A stretch of 5,611 nucleotides of DNA from Pseudomonadota bacterium. GTDB taxonomy: Bacteria > Pseudomonadota > Gammaproteobacteria > SZUA-229. The stretch spans positions 1-5,611 of the forward strand of contig JAUPMA010000191.1 of assembly GCA_030836935.1 (NCBI GenBank). Direction: 5' to 3'. Of this stretch, positions 1 to 5,317 are shown piece after piece (the first letter of the stretch is position 1; each line of letters starts with the position of its first letter). A program made the translations under genes and the position numbers. The notes below the pieces were generated by a model. That model was not told the DNA's origin, did not search any database, and worked only from the letters and a program-made list of their open reading frames with translations.

Positions 1-1254
1 CAGTTTTGCCTGCTGCAACATCATGCTTTGCGCCTGATCACGCTGTTTTTCGCTGGCCTTGAGGGTCTTGGCCAGATATTTGAATGACTGTTCCAGTTGC
101 AGCAATTCTTCGGCTGCCTGTTCGGGCTGGTTCAAACGGAATACCACGCTTTTTTCACCGTCTGCATAACGCTTCAGTACATCGGATAATTTTGCAATTG
201 GATTGGCGATATGGCGCGCGCCAAGGTTGGCCAGAATCAGACTGATCAGCAATGCCAGAACAGCAAATATCAGCAAGCCGATACGAATACGGTTAAAAGG
301 TGCGGTAAGTTCATTTTCATCCAGTTGCAGCATCACTACCCAGCTGACCTGCTGATTGTTGTAAGGATAAAAATCCTGGTAATAAATCTGCGACTTGTCG
401 TCCGGACTGAACGAGCCTTTCCTGTTTTTTACCAGCTGGTTCCAGATTGCCTTGTCGACCTGCTGCCACAACCGGGGTGTATTGGCATGCGGCTGGTTGA
501 ACAGAATATTTTGCCTGTCGCTATATAAAATCAAACCGTTTCGTTTCAGATTGTCTGCGTTAAGTTCAATGATTTCTATTTTGAAATGGTAACTGCGTGG
601 CAGGGATTGCAGTAAATGATCAAGTTGCCTGCCAAGTGACTCGGCTGCGAGGAAACCCACGGCATCACCCTGCGGATCATCCAGCGGCACAATCGGATTG
701 AGCAGCGCGGCCTGATTGTCAGCTTCGTCTGGCAAATACAGTTCGCCATACAACAATGTATGTGGCCGGAGTTTTCGTATGCGGCTGAAAAAATCCAGAT
801 CAATATTTTCTTCTGCCGTAGTGATTGTTTCCGGTTGATTGCCGGTTGCTTGTTGCTTGCCGAATTTGACCTTGACCAGTGTGTTCCCTGCCTGGTCCAT
901 CACGCGCACCGCATCAATGCCCGGAACGGAATGCTGGAAACCGGTAAGAAAAATATCAAGGCTGGCAATTTCATCAAAATAACTCGATGGAAATTCGCCC
1001 TTTACCACTTCATTCAGGGTGCCGGTAAATTGCTGCATTACCGGTGAGCTGGCCAGCGACAACATCACTTCGCGTTCGTAATTAAAACGGAACTCCAGTT
1101 CGGACACGATATTCTTCATGCCGGTCTGAATGGTGTCATACACATTTTGCCGGTAGAGTTTTTCGCTGTATGCCGTAATGCCCAGCACCAGTGCCGACAG
1201 GGGAATGACGGTGGCCAGGGATACCCAGAGAAATATGCTGCTTTTCAATCGCAT
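1..1254 (-). CDS. Membrane sensor protein, probable histidine kinase (N-terminal part, cut by window edge)
   Basis: The frame is open from an ATG at 1254 to base 1, giving 418 codons with no stop, so the C-terminal output domain lies outside the window. Residues 7-27 form a first transmembrane helix after a short basic start (MRLKSS). Residues about 30-318 form a large periplasmic domain; its size and the segment VRVMDQAGNTLV (116-127) suggest a double-Cache-like ligand domain. Residues about 323-345 form the second helix, followed by a HAMP linker (NPIAKLSD at 351-358) and a coiled coil to residue 418. The last residues, QQAKL, are what usually precedes the HisKA dimerisation helix, so a histidine kinase is the best guess; a diguanylate cyclase or chemoreceptor is not excluded. 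No Cys is present in the visible part. No clear ribosome binding site precedes the ATG, and an in-frame TTG lies nine codons upstream, so the start is somewhat uncertain. It is divergent from lptM-lysA; no functional link to them is visible. Confidence 0.85.
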   Translation of the reverse strand, partial: MRLKSSIFLWVSLATVIPLSALVLGITAYSEKLYRQNVYDTIQTGMKNIVSELEFRFNYEREVMLSLASSPVMQQFTGTLNEVVKGEFPSSYFDEIASLDIFLTGFQHSVPGIDAVRVMDQAGNTLVKVKFGKQQATGNQPETITTAEENIDLDFFSRIRKLRPHTLLYGELYLPDEADNQAALLNPIVPLDDPQGDAVGFLAAESLGRQLDHLLQSLPRSYHFKIEIIELNADNLKRNGLILYSDRQNILFNQPHANTPRLWQQVDKAIWNQLVKNRKGSFSPDDKSQIYYQDFYPYNNQQVSWVVMLQLDENELTAPFNRIRIGLLIFAVLALLISLILANLGARHIANPIAKLSDVLKRYADGEKSVVFRLNQPEQAAEELLQLEQSFKYLAKTLKASEKQRDQAQSMMLQQAKL

Positions 1255-1298
1255 AACGTTGGATAATACATGCTCTGACAAAACCTGCCGGAACCATT
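1255..1298. promoter_or_regulatory. Divergent intergenic promoter region between the sensor gene and lptM
   Basis: Only 44 bp separate two divergent start codons, so promoter elements for both sides must lie here or reach into the genes. One A/T patch can be read either way: GATAAT at 1262-1267 on plus is a five-of-six -10 match for lptM-lysA, and TATTAT at 1268-1263 on minus is a five-of-six match for the sensor gene. I found no convincing -35 hexamer at 16-18 bp for either. The two promoters would compete if both are real. Confidence 0.35.
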
Positions 1299-1433
1299 AT
1301 GAGAAAATTCCTGAATTACCTGCTGGCACTTGCTCTGTTCAGCGTTGCCTGTCTGGTAACAGCCTGCGGTAAAACCGGTCCTTTGTATTTGCCTGATTCT
1401 CAGCCGCAGCAACCCGCGCAGCAGGAAAAATAG
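1299..1433 (+). CDS. lptM: LptM (YifL) small outer-membrane lipoprotein, LPS translocon maturation factor
   Basis: This 44-residue protein starts with a basic n-region (MRKF) and a hydrophobic stretch, then a lipobox VTAC with the lipidated Cys at residue 23. The mature part begins CGKTGPLYLP, the conserved signature of the LptM/YifL family, and ends in a Gln/Pro-rich tail. Known role: in E. coli LptM binds the LptD-LptE outer-membrane LPS translocon and promotes its correct disulfide formation. Family members are often encoded immediately upstream of dapF or lysA, which matches this context. The stop is two bases before the lysA start, implying one transcript and translational coupling. A modest GGAA-type ribosome binding site lies at about 1291. 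The identification rests on the signature after the lipobox plus synteny; the gene is easily missed because of its size. Confidence 0.9.
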   Translation: MRKFLNYLLALALFSVACLVTACGKTGPLYLPDSQPQQPAQQEK

Positions 1434-1435
1434 AC

Positions 1436-2680
1436 GTGGATTATTTCAATTACCAGCATAACCGGCTGCATGCCGACGCCGTGGATTTAACCGCACTTGC
1501 CAGACAGCACGGCACGCCGTTATACGTTTATTCGCGCGCCACACTGGAGCGTCACTGGCACGCTTTCAATAATGCGTTTGGTACACAGCCGCATCTGGTG
1601 TGTTATGCCGTTAAAGCCAATTCGTCACTGGCCATACTGAATTTGCTGGCGCGCCTTGGCTCCGGTTTTGACATTGTTTCCGCCGGTGAGCTGGAGCGCG
1701 TGTTGCGTGCCGGCGGTGAGGCAGCCAGGGTTGTGTTTTCCGGTGTCGGCAAAAAGCCGGATGAAATGCGCTGTGCATTGCAGGCGGGTATTCGCTGCTT
1801 TAACGTGGAATCGCAGGCCGAACTGGTGGTACTCAATCGTGTGGCCGGTGAACTGGGTTTGATGGCGCCGGTATCATTGCGCGTGAATCCGGATGTGGAT
1901 GCGCAGACCCATCCGTATATTTCTACCGGCCTGAAAGAAAACAAATTCGGTATCAGTCATGAAGACGCGGTGCATGTTTATCGCCAGGCCGCAGCCATGT
2001 CGAATATTCGTGTTACCGGTATTGATTGTCACATCGGCTCGCAGCTGATTCAGGTTACACCGTTTGTGGATGCGCTGAAAAAAGTGCTGGCACTGGTTGA
2101 TCAGCTTGCAGCGGATGGCATTAATCTGCATCACATTGATCTGGGTGGCGGGCTTGGCATCCGTTACCGCAACGAGAATCCGCCAACACCGGCCGAGCAG
2201 ATTCATGCCCTGCTGCGTGAGCTGGGCAACCGCCAGCTGGAAGTACTGGTTGAGCCGGGCCGTGCCATTGTCGGCAATGCCGGTGTTTTGGTTACCGAGG
2301 TGTTATATCTCAAGCACAACGCACACAAGAATTTTGCCATTATTGATGCGGCGATGAATGATTTGATGCGTCCGGCGCTGTACAGCGCCTGGATGGACAT
2401 AGTGCCGCTGCAACCGCGAGAAGGCGAAACAAAAAACTATGACCTGGTAGGCCCGGTGTGCGAAACCGGCGACTTTCTTGGCAAGGATCGCGCGCTCAGT
2501 CTCCAGCCCGGCGATTTGCTCGCTGTGCGTTCGGCAGGTGCCTACGGTTTTTCGATGAGTTCCAACTACAACACCCGGCCGCGCGCCGCAGAAATCATGG
2601 TGGACGGCAGCCGCGCGTATCTTGTGCGTCCGCGTGAAACGCTGGATCAGCTGCTGGCCGGCGAAACCATCCTGGAGTAA
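1436..2680 (+). CDS. lysA: Diaminopimelate decarboxylase (last step of lysine biosynthesis)
   Basis: The 414-residue protein is full length for the family (about 405-420). It is a cytoplasmic PLP enzyme that decarboxylates meso-diaminopimelate to L-lysine. Visible motifs of the fold-type III (alanine-racemase-like) family are: YAVKAN with the PLP-binding Lys60, HIGSQ at 199-203, the phosphate-binding glycine loop GGGLGI at 237-242, EPGR at 273-276, GPVCETGD at 339-346 carrying the catalytic Cys342 that acts across the dimer interface, and AGAYGFSMSSNYN at 367-379. The start is GTG at 1436, two bases after the lptM stop, with AGGA at 1423-1426 as ribosome binding site, located inside the lptM coding end. 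No strong terminator follows, so some readthrough into the next unit is possible. In many gammaproteobacteria dapF follows directly; here it comes about 2.6 kb later. Confidence 0.98.
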   Translation: MDYFNYQHNRLHADAVDLTALARQHGTPLYVYSRATLERHWHAFNNAFGTQPHLVCYAVKANSSLAILNLLARLGSGFDIVSAGELERVLRAGGEAARVVFSGVGKKPDEMRCALQAGIRCFNVESQAELVVLNRVAGELGLMAPVSLRVNPDVDAQTHPYISTGLKENKFGISHEDAVHVYRQAAAMSNIRVTGIDCHIGSQLIQVTPFVDALKKVLALVDQLAADGINLHHIDLGGGLGIRYRNENPPTPAEQIHALLRELGNRQLEVLVEPGRAIVGNAGVLVTEVLYLKHNAHKNFAIIDAAMNDLMRPALYSAWMDIVPLQPREGETKNYDLVGPVCETGDFLGKDRALSLQPGDLLAVRSAGAYGFSMSSNYNTRPRAAEIMVDGSRAYLVRPRETLDQLLAGETILE

Positions 2681-2706
2681 GGCGGCCGGCAGGTTCCGGC
2701 ACACCC

Positions 2707-2716
2707 TGTCATCCTG
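2707..2716. promoter_or_regulatory. Possible extra half-site of the palindrome motif
   Basis: TGTCATCCTG shares its first six bases with the TGTCATGACA element at 2724-2733 and lies 17 bp upstream of it, near 1.6 helical turns. It may be a weaker additional binding site, but a six-base match is easily chance. Confidence 0.2.
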
Positions 2717-2722
2717 CCAGGC

Positions 2723-2749
2723 GTGTCATGACATTTCATGTCGTGACAC
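2723..2749. promoter_or_regulatory. Palindromic enhancer (upstream activating sequence) candidate for the rhodanese operon
   Basis: Two 12-bp arms, GTGTCATGACAT (2723-2734) and ATGTCGTGACAC (2738-2749), are inverted copies with one mismatch around a TTC spacer. Each arm also contains its own dyad: TGTCATGACA (perfect) and TGTCGTGACA (near perfect), with centres 15 bp apart. The site lies about 115 bp upstream of the start predicted from the -24/-12 promoter, the usual range for a sigma-54 activator enhancer. It shares the 9-mer GTCATGACA with the inverted repeat in front of the regulator gene. As RNA it would fold into a 12-bp hairpin with one G-U pair, so a weak terminator for lysA is an alternative, but only a broken T-rich run follows. 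Confidence 0.6.
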
Positions 2750-2826
2750 ACCGGCTTTCCTTTTCATATCCGCATGCTGCAATACTAACTATCTGATTTT
2801 TCAGGGCCGGTTGATTATCTGGCAAT

Positions 2827-2841
2827 TGGCACAATCACTGC
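2827..2841 (+). promoter_or_regulatory. Sigma-54 (RpoN) -24/-12 promoter of the rhodanese operon
   Basis: TGGCAC at 2827-2832 is a perfect -24 element, and CTGC at 2838-2841, five bases later, matches TTGC at three of four positions. The invariant GG (2828-2829) and GC (2840-2841) have the required spacing. Transcription would start near 2853, giving a leader of about 44 bases before the 2897 ATG. An upstream palindrome and a sigma-54 activator gene in the same cassette support the call. I saw no good sigma-70 promoter in this gap. Confidence 0.8.
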
Positions 2842-2896
2842 TATTCTTGTAGCCGACCCTGTCCGTTATGGCGGGGTTATTAACAGGAGACAGTCA

Positions 2897-3109
2897 ATGA
2901 ATCGTGTTTCAGCAATCGCATTGTTCGTAATGGCACTGTCGGTGTCGGTTACGGCATGGGCTGAGGAATCTGCAGGTGGTAATAACGAACCGCCGGCAGA
3001 AACAGAGGGAAAAAAGGCTGACGACTCAACCGATACCAAACCCGACCAAAAAACTGAACCCAAACCCAAAGCGGCAGAAGGTTCTGAAGAACCCGGCTGC
3101 AGCGAATAA
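2897..3109 (+). CDS. Small secreted acidic, disordered protein with one C-terminal Cys (unknown function)
   Basis: I do not recognise a family for this 70-residue protein. Residues 1-22 are a clear Sec signal peptide: basic start MNR, hydrophobic core, and cleavage after AWA. The mature part of about 48 residues is Glu/Asp/Lys/Pro/Thr-rich, has almost no hydrophobic residues, and carries about 14 acidic against 6 basic residues, so it should be disordered and acidic in the periplasm. A single Cys68 lies in the tail EEPGCSE. AGGAG at 2885-2889, seven bases before the ATG, is a strong ribosome binding site and fixes the start. It is first in the sigma-54 operon, 28 bp ahead of the rhodanese gene. 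Its Cys could be a sulfur acceptor or partner of the rhodanese, but that is inference from context only. A signal peptide, a strong ribosome binding site and a dedicated promoter argue that it is a real gene. Confidence 0.8.
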   Translation: MNRVSAIALFVMALSVSVTAWAEESAGGNNEPPAETEGKKADDSTDTKPDQKTEPKPKAAEGSEEPGCSE

Positions 3110-3137
3110 GTTCACCCACTCAAATGAGGATCATCCA

Positions 3138-3788
3138 ATGAAGTCCGTATTACTTGCATCATCCCTGATGGTACTGAGTCTGGCGCTTGCGCCTGCCCAG
3201 GCAGAAGAACTGAAAGTAAAGATTGCTGGCAATTTGCCCAGTGTTACTGTCAAGCACAATGGCAAGGATGTCGTCGTTCAGCGTAACCAGAATGTGGAAA
3301 ACACCATTAACCCGGCGTTTGCCAAGACATCCCGTGAGTGTCCGCCATTCTGTGTTAACCCGATGACGCTCGGTCCCGGAATTGAAACCATTGGCGAGCT
3401 GGAAGTGCTGGATTATCTCAAGCGCATGAGTGATGGCGATGCTTCCATCATGCTGATTGATTCGCGTACTCCTGACTGGGTGGAAAAAGGCACCATTCCC
3501 GGCGCAGTCAATATTGCCTGGACCAAGCTTAATCCGGAAAAGGGCGCGTCCCCTCTCGACATTGCCGATATCATGACCAAGCAGTTTGGCGCGAAGGAAA
3601 TGGAAGGGCTGTGGAATTATTCTGCTGCCAAAACACTGGTGATGTTCTGCAACGGCGCCTGGTGCGGCCAGTCGCCCAACAACATCAACAACCTGGTCAA
3701 GTTCGGTTATCCGCCGAGCAAAATCAAATGGTATCGTGGCGGCATGCAGAGCTGGGAAAGCCTGGGTCTGACTACAGTTAAACCCTGA
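3138..3788 (+). CDS. Secreted (periplasmic) rhodanese-domain protein with CNGAWC active-site loop
   Basis: The start is the ATG at 3138, with GAGG eight bases upstream; the frame extends further back but only through the preceding gene. The protein has 216 residues. Residues 1-22 are a Sec signal peptide with cleavage after AQA. Residues about 25-85 are an N-terminal extension containing a Cys pair, CPPFC (68-72). Residues about 87-215 form one rhodanese domain: IMLIDSRTPDWVEKGTIPGAVNIAW (104-128, split here as IDSR, GTIPGAVNI) leads to the active loop CNGAWCGQS (171-179, persulfide-forming Cys171 expected), then GYPPSKIKWYRGGMQSWE. Rhodaneses move sulfane sulfur between donors and thiol acceptors via a Cys persulfide. 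Cys176 takes the loop position often held by Arg, giving a second vicinal thiol. It is second in the sigma-54 operon and followed by a strong terminator. The domain is certain; the donor and acceptor are unknown. Confidence 0.92.
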   Translation: MKSVLLASSLMVLSLALAPAQAEELKVKIAGNLPSVTVKHNGKDVVVQRNQNVENTINPAFAKTSRECPPFCVNPMTLGPGIETIGELEVLDYLKRMSDGDASIMLIDSRTPDWVEKGTIPGAVNIAWTKLNPEKGASPLDIADIMTKQFGAKEMEGLWNYSAAKTLVMFCNGAWCGQSPNNINNLVKFGYPPSKIKWYRGGMQSWESLGLTTVKP

Positions 3789-3816
3789 TAATTGCCGGGA
3801 GCATTTGCTTCACAGG

Positions 3817-3848
3817 AACAGGGCAGATTCGTCTGCCCTGTTTTTTTT
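3817..3848 (+). terminator. Strong rho-independent terminator of the rhodanese operon
   Basis: An 11-bp perfect stem (AACAGGGCAGA, 3817-3827, with its complement at 3832-3842) closes on a stable TTCG tetraloop. The run of eight T at 3841-3848 overlaps the end of the stem. It lies 28 bp after the rhodanese stop codon. It ends the two-gene unit and shields the convergent regulator gene from readthrough. Confidence 0.95.
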
Positions 3849-3896
3849 GCATGCGACAGTTTGCGCTGTAACTGCCTGCTGTGTCATTGCCTTGCT

Positions 3897-3914
3897 AAAA
3901 AATCCCCGCCGGAT
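3897..3914 (-). terminator. Possible weak terminator of the regulator gene
   Basis: Read on minus, a short ATCC/GGAT stem (3914-3911 and 3905-3902) with a five-base loop is followed by six T (3902-3897), starting directly after the TAA stop. Four base pairs is short for an intrinsic terminator, so this is a weak call. Confidence 0.3.
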
Positions 3915-3915
3915 A

Positions 3916-5232
3916 TTACTTGATGTGCCGGTAAATCGTCCGCTCGCTTACACCCAGCATTTGCGCCGCTCTGGTCCGGTGGCCCTGGCATTTTTCCAGT
4001 GCCTGTAACACCTGCTCGCGTGTAATGCGTGTTGTGGTGGAAGCTGCATGGGTTGAGGCGGTTGCGGTGCGCCGTTCGTGTTGGCGTGGTGATTGTTCAT
4101 ACACTACATAATCCGGCAAGATAACATTGCCGGCGGCAAGAATAACGGCGCGTTCAATGATGTTGCGTAATTCGCGTACATTGCCGGGGTAATCGTAATC
4201 GAGCAGTTTTTCGATCACTTCCGGCGACAACGGAATTTGTTGTTCGCCTTCTTCAATGTGATGCAGAAAAAACTCGGCCAGCAGTGGAATGTCATCCTTG
4301 CGTTCGCGCAGTGCCGGAACCGTTACCGGAAATGCGCTCAGCCGGTAATACAAATCCTGGCGGAATTTTCCATTGCGTACCATTTCCTGCGGATCGCGGT
4401 TGGTGGCGGCAATAATGCGCACATCAACCTTGATGTATTCTGTGCCGCCGATGCGGCGAATGCTTCCGGTTTCCAGCACGCGCAATAATTTTGTTTGCAG
4501 GTTAAGGGGCAACTCGCAAATTTCATCAATGAACAGTGTGCCTTTGTTGGCGGCTTCAAACAAACCGATCTTGCGTTGCGTGGCGCCGGTAAATGCGCCT
4601 TTTTCATAACCGAATAATTCGCTTTCGATCAGCGATTCGCCGAGTGCGCCGCAATCCACCACTACAAACGGCGCATTGCTGCGATCAGAATGATGATGAA
4701 TGTAACGCGCCGCGCAATCCTTGCCGACGCCGCTTTCACCCAGCAAAAATACTGTGGACTGCGTGGGCGCCACGCGATACAGGATGCTGATCAAACGCAG
4801 CAAGGGTTTGGAACTGCCAACCAGAATCATTTCACGATCATTTACATGCGGTAGCGGGTGCATGGTTTCTCCCATGTACAGCACCTCGCCCCTGGCATCG
4901 AGTATCGGGCTGGCGGAAAGCTGCACATGTTCTTCGTGGTCATGGTGGGTGCTGTGAATGTGCATCACTGTGGTTGGCCTGCCGGTGGTCACTACTTCTT
5001 CCAGCGGGCAATGCTCACCATTCTGGCTGCATGGCCGGTTGATATGGTGTGACACTTCATAGCAATGCCGGCCGACAATATCGTTGTCGCCAACCTGGTA
5101 GTGATCGCGGTATTGCTGGTTGGCCGCCACAATAAGGTAGTTGCGGTCAATGATCACAAACGGATCGGGAAACAGATTGATGATGGCTTCACAGGATGGC
5201 TTTTCGGGTGGTTTACCGGGGGGGCAGGGCAT
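3916..5232 (-). CDS. Sigma-54-dependent transcriptional activator with Cys/His-rich PAS sensor domain (PAS-AAA+-Fis)
   Basis: The chosen start is the ATG at 5232, because AGGAG sits seven bases upstream; this gives 438 residues. Residues about 13-130 are a PAS domain ([19 protein letters not shown] at 23-41) with a Cys/His cluster: C57, H62-H63, C68, H74, C75, and a His-rich stretch 91-102. Residues about 136-365 are the AAA+ domain: Walker A GESGVGKD (165-172), the sigma-54 contact loop GAFTGA (212-217), Walker B GTLFIDE (231-237), the arginine-finger region FRQDLYYRL (290-298) and GNVREL (350-355). After a Ser/Thr/Ala/Arg linker, a Fis-type helix-turn-helix occupies 403-438. There is no receiver domain, so it probably senses a ligand or redox/metal signal itself. 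Convergence with a sigma-54-promoted operon makes that operon its likely target. A 70-residue extension to 5442 runs antisense to dapF, lacks support and was not used. Confidence 0.95.
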   Translation of the reverse strand: MPCPPGKPPEKPSCEAIINLFPDPFVIIDRNYLIVAANQQYRDHYQVGDNDIVGRHCYEVSHHINRPCSQNGEHCPLEEVVTTGRPTTVMHIHSTHHDHEEHVQLSASPILDARGEVLYMGETMHPLPHVNDREMILVGSSKPLLRLISILYRVAPTQSTVFLLGESGVGKDCAARYIHHHSDRSNAPFVVVDCGALGESLIESELFGYEKGAFTGATQRKIGLFEAANKGTLFIDEICELPLNLQTKLLRVLETGSIRRIGGTEYIKVDVRIIAATNRDPQEMVRNGKFRQDLYYRLSAFPVTVPALRERKDDIPLLAEFFLHHIEEGEQQIPLSPEVIEKLLDYDYPGNVRELRNIIERAVILAAGNVILPDYVVYEQSPRQHERRTATASTHAASTTTRITREQVLQALEKCQGHRTRAAQMLGVSERTIYRHIK

Positions 5233-5237
5233 GGCTG

Positions 5238-5269
5238 TTCTCCTGTCATGACGCGACATGACAGGAGAA
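5238..5269. promoter_or_regulatory. Perfect 13-bp inverted repeat over the regulator's ribosome binding site (operator or RNA hairpin)
   Basis: Arms TTCTCCTGTCATG (5238-5250) and CATGACAGGAGAA (5257-5269) are exact inverted copies around a 6-bp spacer, ACGCGA. The repeat shares the 9-mer GTCATGACA (read on minus) and the 8-mer TCATGTCG with the palindrome at 2723-2749, which argues for a common DNA-binding protein, most simply the adjacent activator. In minus-strand RNA the arm nearest the start codon holds the AGGAG and pairs with a TTCTCCT copy, so the same element could also mask translation initiation of the regulator. Confidence 0.65.
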
Positions 5270-5294
5270 TGAGGGCGATGATCGGCAAAGTCAA
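5266..5294 (-). promoter_or_regulatory. Possible sigma-70 promoter of the regulator gene
   Basis: On minus, TTGACT (5294-5289) matches the -35 consensus at five of six positions. Seventeen bases later CATTCT (5271-5266) is a poor -10 (three of six). The -10 overlaps the outer edge of the inverted repeat, and the start would fall near 5259, so a protein bound to the repeat would block it. Confidence 0.35.
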
Positions 5295-5301
5295 TGCAGA
5301 G

Positions 5302-5310
5302 TGTTATGCT
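5302..5310 (+). promoter_or_regulatory. Possible extended -10 promoter of dapF giving a leaderless transcript
   Basis: TGTTATGCT reads as an extended -10 (TG, one base, TATGCT with four of six matches). Its last base is seven bases before the A of the dapF ATG, so transcription would start at or next to the start codon. No ribosome binding site lies before the ATG, which fits a leaderless message. No good -35 is present. Confidence 0.35.
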
Positions 5311-5317
5311 TGCGCTC

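Noticed and set aside
2723..2760. The palindrome as an intrinsic terminator of lysA
   Set aside because: The stem would form, with one G-U pair, but only an interrupted T-rich stretch follows, and the motif recurs before the regulator, where a terminator makes no sense. A dual role is not excluded.
2799..2816. IHF site between enhancer and promoter
   Set aside because: The minus strand has AATCAA at 2816-2811, matching the first half of the consensus, but the TTR half at the required spacing is absent.
2976..3137. N-terminal 54-residue extension of the rhodanese frame
   Set aside because: It overlaps the small secreted protein in another frame, lacks a ribosome binding site, and would bury the clear signal peptide starting at 3138.
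3138..3788. PQQ-associated CXXCW rhodanese-like family
   Set aside because: The loop here is CNGAWCGQS, with W before the second Cys and not after it, and no PQQ or quinoprotein genes are nearby.
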